Shown here: positions 18,730 through 27,679 of the stretch, piece after piece | Position numbering within the stretch: position 1 is the stretch's first letter | Layout of the letters: every line of letters starts with the position of its first letter | Notes under the pieces: model-generated | The model's database searches: none | What the model saw: the letters and a program-made list of their open reading frames with translations, nothing else | Told to the model about the DNA's origin: nothing | DNA from: Vampirovibrio chlorellavorus | Lineage (GTDB): Bacteria; Cyanobacteriota; Vampirovibrionia; Vampirovibrionales; Vampirovibrionaceae | DNA: 64,000 bases | Assembly (NCBI GenBank): GCA_903866275.1 | Contig: CAIPMU010000018.1 | Coordinates: 62,001-126,000, forward strand | Direction: 5' to 3' | Translations under genes and position numbers: made by a program

Positions 18730-19095
18730 ATGCCAACACTGGAAGTGGAACGCGTTTACTGGCTACCGTATTGCAGCACTTGCACCAAGGCGGATCAGTA
18801 TTTAAAGGACAAGGGCGCAACGGTGGCGCGGTATATCAACGTGAAAGAGGAACAGGTCAGCCGCGAAGAACTGGTTGCGTTGTGTGATGCACTGGGCGGT
18901 GTCGACAAGCTGTTCTCCAAGCGGGCGATGAAGTTTCGGGCCTGGGGCTTGCACGAGAAGAAGCTCAGTGATGAGGACATGCTGGGCTACATGCTGCAAG
19001 AATACACGTTTATCAAACGCCCGGTCGTGGTCACAAAGGATCAGAAGGTCCTGGCCGGATTCTCAGCCAAGCAGTACGACCAACTCTTCAAATAA
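18730..19095 (+). CDS. ArsC/Spx-like thioredoxin-fold protein
   Basis: 121 aa from ATG 18730 (AAAGGA about 9 nt upstream). ArsC-like reductase fold: beta strand RVYWLPYCSTCTKADQYL with a CXXC pair at about 13-16, then ARYINVKEEQVSREEL and a late FIKRPVVVTKDQKVLAGFSAKQYD block holding the family cis-Pro (RPVV). Arsenate reductases usually have one active Cys; CXXC is more like Spx/YffB redox regulators. It may therefore be a thiol-redox regulator or glutaredoxin-linked reductase. Monocistronic, ending about 390 bp before the next gene. Confidence 0.8.
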   Translation: MPTLEVERVYWLPYCSTCTKADQYLKDKGATVARYINVKEEQVSREELVALCDALGGVDKLFSKRAMKFRAWGLHEKKLSDEDMLGYMLQEYTFIKRPVVVTKDQKVLAGFSAKQYDQLFK

Positions 19096-19278
19096 CCCTG
19101 CTATTCCCTCATATAGCCAAGTCAGGACATCCTGATATTTGCAGAATCCCTTTCAAGGGCCTTCCTTATTGAGCCTCATTTCAGGCTTCATTATTTATTT
19201 TTTTATTTTTTCGCTGCCACACAAAATTCAAAGATCCAATCGAGTCAATTCGATTGGCTGGTTATACCAAATCCACCA

Positions 19279-19461
19279 ACTCGCCCTCTCTTCCAACTAA
19301 CTTGCCCTCTTTCCAAAAAGAGGCAACACCTCTTTTCCTAAGCCAAAGGGCGCCACAGCCACGCGAAAGAAAACCACACTTGGCGGGGTTTGGGGGCAAC
19401 ACTGCCCCCAATGGAGGGAGTTTGAGGGAGGCTAGCCTCCCTCAAGCCAACCAGCTAAACC
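19279..19461 (-). repeat. 3'-end structured repeat element, copy 1
   Basis: First of three related intergenic elements (others at 40602-40771 and 41411-41620). It begins 25 bp after the stop of the minus-strand TPR gene with GGTTTAGCTGGT (minus strand). Hairpins: TTGAGGGAGGC/GCCTCCCTCAA (19422-19445, fully palindromic), GGGGGCA-ACAC-TGCCCCC (19392-19409), and the terminator-like AAAAGAGG-CAACA-CCTCTTTT (19316-19336). The left part has two GCCCTCT-type half copies. No ORF convincingly codes through it. Confidence 0.9.
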
Positions 19462-19486
19462 TAAAACCCACAGGCAAAAAATTACT

Positions 19487-20440
19487 CTAAGGATGACAAT
19501 TACTCTGCAAAAAAGCCCACAGATTCCCCGCTTCGGAAGCCCCAGCTTGCACCACTTGCTCATAATACCGCGCCGCGCGAACATAATCATCGGCGACGCA
19601 ATAGACGGTGCTGAGGTTGTAGCGGGCTTGCGTGATATTGTCCGCATCCAGAAAGTTATCCTTGAGGCGTAAAGCCTGATGGCTGTTTCTCAGGGCGTTT
19701 TCCCAATCGCGTTGATGAATGGCCGCCGTGGAAAGCCCGACATAGGCATCGGCGAGCAGGATATTCTGCTGGATGGCCTGATTGTATTCGATGACGGCCT
19801 GGGCCCATTCCTTGCGATCGCTGTAATAGACGCCGCGATTGTAGTGACTGAGGGCGGTATTCACGGCGCTGTCCTGCACGGTTCGCACAAAGCGGGCGTT
19901 GGGCGTAAAGCTGACGGGCTGAATACCTGGTTCTGTCCCAGAGGGCGGTAAGATTGTTTCGTCTTGTCCGGTGGCTTTTCTGAGCTTTTCGATTGCTTCT
20001 GGGTCATTCAGCTCAGCGTCGGCCAGACTTTTATTGTTGAATACGGCGGAATCCGGTGCGATGTTGGATGCCACCGAAGCGGCCTGGGCGTTGCTCATGA
20101 TGGGGTGCTCAACGTGGGAGGCGGTGCCTGGCAAGATGGGTTCCGGGGCAATGACCACGGGATGCGTTTTTTTGTGCCTGCCCGATGAAACGGGCATGGC
20201 GTTGGAGGGGTTGTTAGAATCTGATGGGTCGATTCGGCTTCTATCCGTGTAAACTGGTTGCGTGGAGAACTCATTTGCGTCAGACGAGGAATCCGGCATG
20301 AACGGCTTGGCAAGGACTGAGCCCTGAAGCAGGCAAACGCTCAAGGCCAGCATTAAGACGGGATGAAAGCCGCGCTTCGCATTGGCGGCGGTCAACCCTC
20401 GCTGAAGGTGTTTATGGGGACATAGTATCCAGATTTTCAT
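19487..20440 (-). CDS. secreted TPR-repeat protein
   Basis: 317 aa. Basic N-terminus, then hydrophobic VLMLALSVCLLQGSVLA (about 28-44): a signal peptide ending at A-K-P. A Ser/Pro/Asn-rich linker (45-190) is followed by three tetratricopeptide repeats from about 195: ALSHYNRGVYYSDRKEWAQA, ADAYVGLSTAAIHQRDWENA, and ARYNLSTVYCVADDYVRAARYYEQ. Probably a periplasmic or outer-membrane scaffold protein with no enzymatic residues. Last gene before repeat copy 1. The guaA gene lies 63 bp away in the same direction and ends before this one starts in transcription order. Confidence 0.82.
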   Translation of the reverse strand: MKIWILCPHKHLQRGLTAANAKRGFHPVLMLALSVCLLQGSVLAKPFMPDSSSDANEFSTQPVYTDRSRIDPSDSNNPSNAMPVSSGRHKKTHPVVIAPEPILPGTASHVEHPIMSNAQAASVASNIAPDSAVFNNKSLADAELNDPEAIEKLRKATGQDETILPPSGTEPGIQPVSFTPNARFVRTVQDSAVNTALSHYNRGVYYSDRKEWAQAVIEYNQAIQQNILLADAYVGLSTAAIHQRDWENALRNSHQALRLKDNFLDADNITQARYNLSTVYCVADDYVRAARYYEQVVQAGASEAGNLWAFLQSNCHP

Positions 20441-20503
20441 ATCCTGACGAACTCCGTTGGTGCGAGCCGTCGGGATAGAAGGGTTAATAGCGGCGTTCGG
20501 CTG

Positions 20504-22462
20504 CTACTCCCACTCCACTGTGGCCGGGGGCTTGCTGGTGATGTCGTACAGGATTAAGTCTACATTAGGCTGGCTGCCCAACGCGTCAACCAGATTGCGG
20601 ATAAATTGCAGCGGGAGTTCGTCCAGCAGGGCTGCGGGCCGGGCGGTCATATAATCGCTGGTGATCACGGCGCGCAACACAAAGGAGTGCTTGAAGCGGC
20701 CGCCACTGTGAATATCGGTATCCACCGGGATCATCACGGTAAAGAGCTGGCTAATGCGGTCATGCAGGTTTTCAGCGCGGAAGGCGTCGGTGACCATGCC
20801 ATCCAGCACACGCAATTTTTCCAGTGTGACCTCGTTCAGGTGCGTGGTGGTGATGGTTTTAATTTCGCGAGGCAGGGGTTTCTCATTGAGCAGCAAGGCC
20901 ACCCGGTTTACCGCGTGAATGCGGTTGGGGATTTTTTGAGCCAGCGCGCGGATCTCCGGCCAGGTCAGTTTAAAGAGATCCCCTTTGAGGGCGGCGCAAT
21001 AGCGATAGCTGCGGGCATCGCCTTGCACACCCACGCTCTGGATAGGCAGCAAGACAGCTTGTACGCCTGCTTCAGCCGCCAGCACCTGCAGGTTGCGATT
21101 GGCACTGTCGTACTCGTCGGTCAGGTAGGGGGTATCCGAGCAGAGTACCCGAATGGCCAGGCCTGGCCCGGGGAAAGGATGGCGCATCACCAGTTCTTCG
21201 GGCAGGCCCAGAATGCGGCCAACCTTGCGGACTTCGTCCTTGTGCCAGTCGCGGTTGGGCTCAATGATCAGGCCTTTCTTGCGCTGTTCCTGAATCAGGG
21301 GAACGTCGTTGTGGTGCGTCTTGATGGTGTGCGCCTGACTGCTTACATCCCGGTTGCCACTCTCGATGAGATCGGGGCGCAGGGTGCCCTGCGCGATAAA
21401 GGTATCGTTCAGGTTCAGGCCACTGCGCTGAATCGCGTCGGTGACCAGATGGTAAAACACGTCGCCAATAATGCGGCGTTTGATTTCGGGGTCGGTCACA
21501 TGGCGCAGGGGGCCAACGGTTTTGCCATCGATCTCCGTGGTGGCGTTCAGGAAGGTCTGTTCCGCGTCGACGCGCTCCAGATGTTTCAGGCCGATGGCTT
21601 TCAGGGCTTCGCAGACCAGATCGCTCTCCGATTCCCGCATCATGCCGGAATCGATGTGTACCGCGAAGACTTGTTCCGGGCGCAGGGCTTTCACCAGCAG
21701 GGCGGCGGTCACGCTGGAATCCACACCGCCGCTGACCAGGACGAATACGTTCTTGTCGCCCACTTGCGCGCGAATGGCATCCAGCGATTCATTCAGCCGA
21801 TCGCCCAGCGCGTGGCTACCGGTCAGTCCGCAGACTTTATAGAGAAAGTTCTCCAGCATGCGGCCCCCATTCACGCTGAGTTCCACCTCCGGGTGAAACT
21901 GCACCCCGTAAATGCGGGCTTTGGGGTTCTGGATGGCGGCCACCACATCGTGGTCATGGCTGTTTACGGAGCGCCCGACGATTTCAAAGCCGGGAGCGGG
22001 TTCGCCCACGCTGTCCCCGTGGCTCATCAGCACATGTTGCAGGGGGTCCAGCCCATCAAACAGGAGGCAATCCGGCTTTACGGTGACTTCCGTTTCGCCG
22101 TATTCCTTGGTGGGAGAGGGCAGGACTGTGCCACCGAAGTGACGGTTCAGGAGTTGCATCCCGTAGCAAATGCCAAATACGGGCAGGCCCAGTTCAAAAA
22201 TGGCGGGATCGCATTGCGGGGCGTCTGCTTCGTAAACACTATTGGGGCCCCCGGAGAGAATAATCCCGGAGAAGTCACCCTTGAGAAAATCCGCCTTCAC
22301 ATCCACCGGGAAGATGGCGGTGTCCACGTTTAATTCCCGCACCCGACGGTCGATCACCTTGGTATACTGCGCGCCACAGTCCAGCAGGGCAATTTTTTCA
22401 ACTTTTTTGGGGGCGCTGGCGGGGGATTGGTTCTGTTGGGCTTGGGGGGCGGTGGCGGTCAC
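20504..22462 (-). CDS. guaA: GMP synthase, long (eukaryote-type) form
   Basis: 652 aa against about 510-525 in most bacteria. Glutamine-hydrolysing GMP synthetase: XMP + Gln + ATP to GMP. Class I amidotransferase domain with Cys99 (GICYGMQ), His190 and Glu192 (QFHPE). PP-loop ATP pyrophosphatase SGGVDSS at 244-250, then HPFPGPGLAIR (428-438). After VGVQGDARSYRYCAALKG an extra block of about 100 residues (493-593) precedes VLRAVITSDYMTA, and the canonical end DITSKPPATVEWE is kept. The insert occupies the same place as in human-type GMPS (contains IPNRIHAVNRV-like and an HDRISQ segment). Possibly retained or transferred; functional because all catalytic motifs are intact. Confidence 0.95.
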   Translation of the reverse strand: MTATAPQAQQNQSPASAPKKVEKIALLDCGAQYTKVIDRRVRELNVDTAIFPVDVKADFLKGDFSGIILSGGPNSVYEADAPQCDPAIFELGLPVFGICYGMQLLNRHFGGTVLPSPTKEYGETEVTVKPDCLLFDGLDPLQHVLMSHGDSVGEPAPGFEIVGRSVNSHDHDVVAAIQNPKARIYGVQFHPEVELSVNGGRMLENFLYKVCGLTGSHALGDRLNESLDAIRAQVGDKNVFVLVSGGVDSSVTAALLVKALRPEQVFAVHIDSGMMRESESDLVCEALKAIGLKHLERVDAEQTFLNATTEIDGKTVGPLRHVTDPEIKRRIIGDVFYHLVTDAIQRSGLNLNDTFIAQGTLRPDLIESGNRDVSSQAHTIKTHHNDVPLIQEQRKKGLIIEPNRDWHKDEVRKVGRILGLPEELVMRHPFPGPGLAIRVLCSDTPYLTDEYDSANRNLQVLAAEAGVQAVLLPIQSVGVQGDARSYRYCAALKGDLFKLTWPEIRALAQKIPNRIHAVNRVALLLNEKPLPREIKTITTTHLNEVTLEKLRVLDGMVTDAFRAENLHDRISQLFTVMIPVDTDIHSGGRFKHSFVLRAVITSDYMTARPAALLDELPLQFIRNLVDALGSQPNVDLILYDITSKPPATVEWE

Positions 22463-22672
22463 GGGCGATTTCCTTCTGGGCGGCTGGCATCGGTAAAATG
22501 ACTGGCGTTTTTCATGGCGGCGGGTCAGAGATGGCCCGAAGGCTTGGGACTCAGTGTCATGAAAAAACGAAATTTTGGTTAGATTATAGCCTGAAGGAAG
22601 CCCCGCATGGAAAGGGCTTCTGAAAAAAGTGGGCGGGATGGGTGTTCCAAAGTTCGCCTTGCAAGGTCGTTT

Positions 22673-23398
22673 TTAAGCGAACAGCAACTTGTGCCGCAGA
22701 AGTTTTCCCAACAGGATGGCCGGGTTGCCGTCACGATCAAAGGCCGAAAAGCGGGGCACCGTAAAGCGGTGATCGCTGGCTTTCCACGGGCGGGTTTCCA
22801 CGGTCATGCCATAGGCGTAGGGGGTTTCTGCCATCATGTCCACCACCCGCTGATCATATTCGCCCCAGGGGTAGGCCATCACGGGCAGGTAGGCGTTTGG
22901 GAACAGTTCGCTCAGGATGCGGTGGGATTCGTGCAGCTCAAAGCGCAGCTCTTCGTCGTTTAGCTCCGGGAAGTGTCGGTGCAGCATCCCGTGACTGCCC
23001 AGGGTCATGTAAGGTGAGTCTGCCAAAGTCTGCATTTGCTCGATGGACATCAGTTGATCCCGCTCGGCTTCGGGTAGATCACCCTGATCCCAGACGTTGG
23101 TGCCGGAAAAACGACCGGGCAGCACAAACACAGTGGCTGGGCAGCGTTCTTGTTCCAGCACCGGCAGGGCTTCTTCCAGATTGTTCACATAGCCATCGTC
23201 AAAGGTCAGCACCACGCAGCGATCGCTGTTGGCCGTGGGATTGGAGGTACTCAAGGCTTCGCGCAGGGAAATGATGTTGAAACCGAGCAGACGAATCGTG
23301 CGAATAAAGCGGCTCAGGCCCTTGGGGGTGATGCTGATAATTTGGCGCGAGGGATGACGAAATTGGGCTTCGACGTGATGAAAGTTGAAGATTAACAT
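22673..23398 (-). CDS. polysaccharide deacetylase (NodB/CE4 family)
   Basis: 241 aa, no signal peptide. CE4 metal-dependent deacetylase acting on N-acetylated sugars. Motif 1 LTFDDGYVNNLEE (64-76) gives the Asp pair. Motif 2 SHGMLHRHF supplies the two zinc His. Motif 3 AYPWGEYDQRVV is near 175. The later motifs are degenerate, as in many capsule-associated members. It lies 68 bp after the GT4-GT2 fusion on the same strand, so it probably modifies the polysaccharide made by this locus or a lipid-linked intermediate. Lacks an export signal, so action on a cytoplasmic precursor is possible. Confidence 0.9.
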   Translation of the reverse strand: MLIFNFHHVEAQFRHPSRQIISITPKGLSRFIRTIRLLGFNIISLREALSTSNPTANSDRCVVLTFDDGYVNNLEEALPVLEQERCPATVFVLPGRFSGTNVWDQGDLPEAERDQLMSIEQMQTLADSPYMTLGSHGMLHRHFPELNDEELRFELHESHRILSELFPNAYLPVMAYPWGEYDQRVVDMMAETPYAYGMTVETRPWKASDHRFTVPRFSAFDRDGNPAILLGKLLRHKLLFA

Positions 23399-23466
23399 AT
23401 CGGGCAGGACTCCAGAAAAAGGGGCAAAAATGACTTTGATTGAACCGTTGAAAGCAAGTTGGAAAA

Positions 23467-25851
23467 TTATCGAGCGTGGGTTTGGGTGGGCTCAATATGC
23501 AGGTTGCTGGTAGAAGAAAGTCGGGACTGAATACGACCCGCCCAGACCGGGCCAATCAAGGTTTGAGTGATGCCTTGCACCAGCCAGCGCGTGGTGGACA
23601 TCCAGTTAAAGCGGGATTGAATGCTGAGCTTGGCGAGCAGTCCCTTTTTGCCACTGAAAAATTCAACCGACACATGGTGGGCGTTTGCCGACTGATGCGG
23701 CGTGGCAGGGCTTATCGCAGGCGAAGCCGTGTCGGTTGCAGGGGTGCTCTTGTCTTCCCGGTATTCCTGAAAGAGGCGCAGGGCATGGGCAAAGAAGTTG
23801 TACATCAGAAAGCGGAAGAACAGATTGCGTTGTTGCAACTGACGCAGGTGATGAAGCTTGGCCGGGCTTAGAATGCCTTGCAGGTTGTCCAGAATGGATA
23901 ACTCAGCGCTTAGGGCCTGCTCATAATTTTGCAAGACCTGACGACAACGGCCCGACATGCTTTGACGATACAGCACCAGACGCTCTCCGGTGGAGAACGC
24001 CGGGTAGTGCTGGCAGGCTTCGATGAAAAAGACCCGGTCTTCGTGGTAGCAACCCGGTTTAAAGCCGCCGACGGCTTCGACGATTTGGCGATGCACCAGC
24101 GTTGTGCTGGGCAAAAAGAGTCCTTCCTCATCCAGTACCGCCTGGGCGCAATCCCCGTTCAGGTGGGGCATGGGCGGCTGATGAATCAGCGCGTCCTGAT
24201 CATTCACGGCAAAGTAGCCACTGGTTACCAGACAGGCTGGTTGATCCGGGGTGGTGTGCTGGTGAATGATTCTCAGTTCTCGTTCCAGTTTGTTGGACAG
24301 CCACTGATCGTCCGCATCCAGAAACGCGATCCACTCGCCCTGAGCTTGTTCAAAGGCGTGATTTCTGGCGACGGCCACACCCTGATTGGGCTGACTGATC
24401 ACTTTGAGTCTGTCATCCCGGATTCGGCTTAGCTGGGACAGGGTGTTATCCGTGGATCCGTCATCCACCAGAATCAGCTCCAGACGATCGTGACTCTGAC
24501 CGAGCACGGAGGCGACGGCTCGCAAAATGGTGGCTTCCCCGTTGAAAACGGGCAAAATGACCGAAACCAGCGGCTTCATGTGGTCGTATACACGGGTGAG
24601 CTGGTCCATGAAGCGTTCAATCCCGAAGTCGGCGGCACGGGCCTGAAGCGCCTGTTGCAAGGCTTCCCGATCTGCAGGTTCAAGGGACAGCAACTGTTGG
24701 ACTTTCTGGCTCAGGCTGTTGACGTCATACACCGGGGCCAGTAAGTGCCGGGTGGCAGGCTGATTCAGAATCTCCTGAGGGCCGCCGCAATCGTAGGCCA
24801 CTACCGGCACTCCTGCGGCCATGGCCTCAACCAGACCCAAGCCAAAGCCTTCCCGGCTGGCGGGATGCACGACGACGTCTGCCAGAGAAAGCAAGGCCGG
24901 AATGTCGTTGCATAAGCCAATGTAACGGAAGTTGGGCAGATCCGCGCTGGCTTTCAGCATGGCGCCTTCCAAGGGGCCTTCTCCGGCCATGATAAAGCAA
25001 GGCACGGGCTGGCCGGTTTCCTGTGCGGCCTGCGTGACCAGTTTGGCCATTGCTACAAAGTCCAGCGGGTTTTTGTTGGAGTCCAGCCGATTGAAATAGA
25101 CCACCCGTCGAGATTGAGGCGAGGTGGGAATGGCCCAACGTCTGGCCAGGTTCAGTCCATCAGCAGCGTTGACCTTTTCTTGCCAGGCGGCAACAGGCAT
25201 GCCGTTGTGTAGCACCTTTGCCCGGTTCTCTTTGGGTAGGTAGCCTTCCTCGATCAGGCGCTGGTGTTCCACATTGCTAACCACCAGCATGGCATCCATA
25301 CGGCGGGCCGTTTCCCGGAACAAAAATCGGGTGAAATGCTTGAAGGCCCGTTTCAGGGGATTGGTGACCCCTGCCAGACTAAATAGGGTGCCATACCCAT
25401 GAAAGGTATAGACCACCGGATAGCCCAAGACTTGCAAGAGCACATTCTCCAGCAGGCCCATGTGGACATGAATGACATCCGGCTTTTCCTGTTTCAGCAG
25501 GCGAAGTGTTTCCAGAAAGCTGGGCAGATCGAAACTGCGGAGAAATGATTGGGCAAAAAACGTGCGATTGGGCAGGCCAAACAGCGGAACATCCAGTGCT
25601 TCCATTTGCTGATACAAGGGGCCGCCCGCCGAGCAGACCACCACCGGCTGAAAGTTTGGATGTTTTTCCAGTAGTTGGGTGGTTTGTAACAGGTACCTTT
25701 CTATACCGCCCATTACGGCAAAATCCTGATACAGCATCATGATTTTCAGGGGCCGCAGGGATTCTGGCTGCTGTGCACCCTCTGTCTGAACAGATTGATG
25801 TGCCAACAGTTTTAAGAATTGGGGCGATAAGGGGGGCATTGGATTGTTCAC
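23467..25851 (-). CDS. GT4-GT2 fused glycosyltransferase
   Basis: 794 aa from GTG 25851 (GCAGG 6-7 nt upstream; a TTG two codons earlier sits on that site). N-terminal half (about 35-425) is a GT-B family 4 enzyme: GGIERYLLQ, VIHVHMG, YTFHGYG, VSNVEHQR and the E-x7-E motif EGFGLGLVEAMAAG near 340. C-terminal half (about 430-700) is a GT-A family 2 enzyme: VSVILPVFNGEATI, LVDDGSTDNT and FLDADDQW with its DxD. The final 100 residues are linker-like and basic. Two sequential sugar additions from one polypeptide are likely. Same strand as the deacetylase, divergent from the export operon. Confidence 0.92.
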   Translation of the reverse strand: MNNPMPPLSPQFLKLLAHQSVQTEGAQQPESLRPLKIMMLYQDFAVMGGIERYLLQTTQLLEKHPNFQPVVVCSAGGPLYQQMEALDVPLFGLPNRTFFAQSFLRSFDLPSFLETLRLLKQEKPDVIHVHMGLLENVLLQVLGYPVVYTFHGYGTLFSLAGVTNPLKRAFKHFTRFLFRETARRMDAMLVVSNVEHQRLIEEGYLPKENRAKVLHNGMPVAAWQEKVNAADGLNLARRWAIPTSPQSRRVVYFNRLDSNKNPLDFVAMAKLVTQAAQETGQPVPCFIMAGEGPLEGAMLKASADLPNFRYIGLCNDIPALLSLADVVVHPASREGFGLGLVEAMAAGVPVVAYDCGGPQEILNQPATRHLLAPVYDVNSLSQKVQQLLSLEPADREALQQALQARAADFGIERFMDQLTRVYDHMKPLVSVILPVFNGEATILRAVASVLGQSHDRLELILVDDGSTDNTLSQLSRIRDDRLKVISQPNQGVAVARNHAFEQAQGEWIAFLDADDQWLSNKLERELRIIHQHTTPDQPACLVTSGYFAVNDQDALIHQPPMPHLNGDCAQAVLDEEGLFLPSTTLVHRQIVEAVGGFKPGCYHEDRVFFIEACQHYPAFSTGERLVLYRQSMSGRCRQVLQNYEQALSAELSILDNLQGILSPAKLHHLRQLQQRNLFFRFLMYNFFAHALRLFQEYREDKSTPATDTASPAISPATPHQSANAHHVSVEFFSGKKGLLAKLSIQSRFNWMSTTRWLVQGITQTLIGPVWAGRIQSRLSSTSNLHIEPTQTHAR

Positions 25852-26428
25852 ATTCAACCTGCAGGGTAATGATTGGTAAGGTGTGAGGAGGTGTCAGGAT
25901 AATTTCAAGGACGTTTGAATGCTGAATGGCTGGGTGAGGATAGTCTGTTCAGGATAATTCAGGTTTATCGCTAGGATTCATTCAACACATCTACTTCTAC
26001 TCATTAAAAGAGTACCACTCGCAAAATTGCGCGCCAATCGAATAACGTGTATTTTTAGTAATAATTTTTTGTAGCGTCAAAGCCTGCTGGCTGAATTGCC
26101 ATTGATGGCATGCATTGTCGGGTTATTTTGGGTATATAATTTGTCTGTTTTAAAAAACATTGTTTGATTGGGTTGTTATCTAAGCAAATTTTTCATGGGG
26201 TCGGAGTTTAGTTACGCAGCATCTCATGTTGTCTTGTATTGAGGACTGCCCAGGCCCTACTGGGGTCAGTCATTCCGGAGAGCATTCTGTGAGAGCTTCC
26301 TGTTCATCATTAGTCAGGTTTACCCGGGCGGCTGGATGCCTCTCAATGGGCCCCCGTCCCCGGTATGGTTCGTCTCACTCAAATTGATTTGGAATGTCTA
26401 TCGCTTTAGTAATCACAGGTATTTTGGA
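25852..26428. other. long divergent regulatory region of the polysaccharide locus
   Basis: 577 bp without a gene between two divergent polysaccharide operons. AT-rich up to about 26200. It holds a TGCCAT-TG-ATGGCA dyad (26097-26110) and a TATAAT (26135-26140) for the rightward operon, leaving a leader of nearly 290 nt. An ATG at 26336 in frame with the export gene lacks a ribosome site. Confidence 0.5.
26097..26140 (+). promoter_or_regulatory. candidate promoter and operator of the export operon
   Basis: Dyad TGCCAT-TG-ATGGCA at 26097-26110, then TTGTCG (26115-26120) and TATAAT (26135-26140). The 14-bp spacer is shorter than ideal, so the promoter may need an activator bound at the dyad. The inference is weak. 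Confidence 0.35.
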
Positions 26429-27574
26429 ATGACTCAACGTCGCATTGCTTCTGTTTCCCGCCTGCTTTTTAGTGACACACCGTTGTTGCGCCAGGGGCGT
26501 CAACGCGTCGTGGCAATGAGTCTGCTGATCAGTCTCACGCTGTGCGGCGGATTAGGCAGTGTATCCGGTGTTTTTGCCGAAACCCTGAGCGGCCGGTTAC
26601 AGTTTGCCGAGGGCACTTACCGCATCAACGTTGGGGATGTGCTCAGTGTGAATGTTTACAACCAGAACGATCTGTCCAGTGCCGGCATTCTGGTGCGCGC
26701 CGATGGCAATGCGTCTTTTAACGGCGTGGGTGAGCTGCATGTGGCAGGCAAAACCATTCGCGAAGCCACCGAGCTGCTGGAGAGTCAGGTGCAGGAACTG
26801 GTACGGGATCCCCGAATTACCCTGACCGTCACCGAGAGTCATCCCCCTTCGATTTATCTGGCCGGTGCCGTGATGCATCCCGGTATGCTGCAAAATTATA
26901 CTGGCGGGAGCGCCTCGGGTAATGGCGACTCGTCTTCGGCGAGCACCGGTGGCGGTAAGGCCAGCCAGATGGACTTCAGGCTGTCCAGTGTGCTGGCTGC
27001 CAGCGGGGGCGTTAAATTGAATGCCGATCTGGCCAACATTATGATCACGCGGGACGGGCAGGCCTTTAAAACCGTGAACCTCTGGCCCATGCTGAAGCAG
27101 GGCGACACGGAAAACGATCTCATGCTTCAGAATGGCGACGCCATTTATATCCCTGAACTCCCGGAGCAAGCCCTGGATGATGCCACCTATCGTCTGTTGC
27201 TGACTTCGGCCATTGGTCCTAAAACTTTCCCTGTGCGTGTTCTCGGTGAAGTGAAAGCCCCCGGTGTTTACGAAATGAACGGAACCTCGCCGTTCCTCAA
27301 TTCACTGATTGCCAAAGGTGGTGGGTATAACGTGGGTGCGAATCGTAAAGTGATCGCCTTGCGCCGCTTTACCAGCGAGGACAAATTTTCGACGCTGATG
27401 ATTAACCCCACGCAGAACGATTTCATGTTGCGTCCCAATGATGTGATCTATGTCTCAGAGTTGAAGACCTACCAGTTGGGTCGTTACAACGACAACGTGA
27501 GCAAAATCCTGTCGCCCTTCACCAATATCAGTTCCGCCTTTATTGGTTTCTCCTTAATTCGTCGGGTGAAGTAA
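26429..27574 (+). CDS. polysaccharide export protein (Wza/GumB family)
   Basis: 381 aa from ATG 26429 (AGGT about 8 nt upstream; the longer frame from 26336 is not supported). Signal peptide about residues 26-50 (SLLISLTLCGGL, then VFAE). Poly-export domain: YRINVGDVLSVNVYNQNDLS, then VRADGNASFNGVGELHVAGKTIREA (split here at the motif). This is followed by two SLBB-type beta-grasp domains (SIYLAGAVMHPGML and FPVRVLGEVKAPGVYEMNGT). A Gly/Ser-rich insert (about 165-185) interrupts the first SLBB. Forms the periplasm/outer-membrane channel for exopolysaccharide; first gene of the rightward operon. No lipobox Cys is obvious. Confidence 0.9.
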   Translation: MTQRRIASVSRLLFSDTPLLRQGRQRVVAMSLLISLTLCGGLGSVSGVFAETLSGRLQFAEGTYRINVGDVLSVNVYNQNDLSSAGILVRADGNASFNGVGELHVAGKTIREATELLESQVQELVRDPRITLTVTESHPPSIYLAGAVMHPGMLQNYTGGSASGNGDSSSASTGGGKASQMDFRLSSVLAASGGVKLNADLANIMITRDGQAFKTVNLWPMLKQGDTENDLMLQNGDAIYIPELPEQALDDATYRLLLTSAIGPKTFPVRVLGEVKAPGVYEMNGTSPFLNSLIAKGGGYNVGANRKVIALRRFTSEDKFSTLMINPTQNDFMLRPNDVIYVSELKTYQLGRYNDNVSKILSPFTNISSAFIGFSLIRRVK

Positions 27575-27679
27575 GCCAAAGACCCACTGCGTTAAACCTT
27601 TTCTGTACTACTTGGATTTTATTGTTCCCGATTGACTGCATTTTAAAATTTTCCCCACTCTTATTAGAGGAACCTGTTC

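Noticed and set aside
20606-22333. 575-codon plus-strand frame opposite guaA
   Set aside because: Antisense shadow caused by codon bias; guaA motifs are intact on the other strand.
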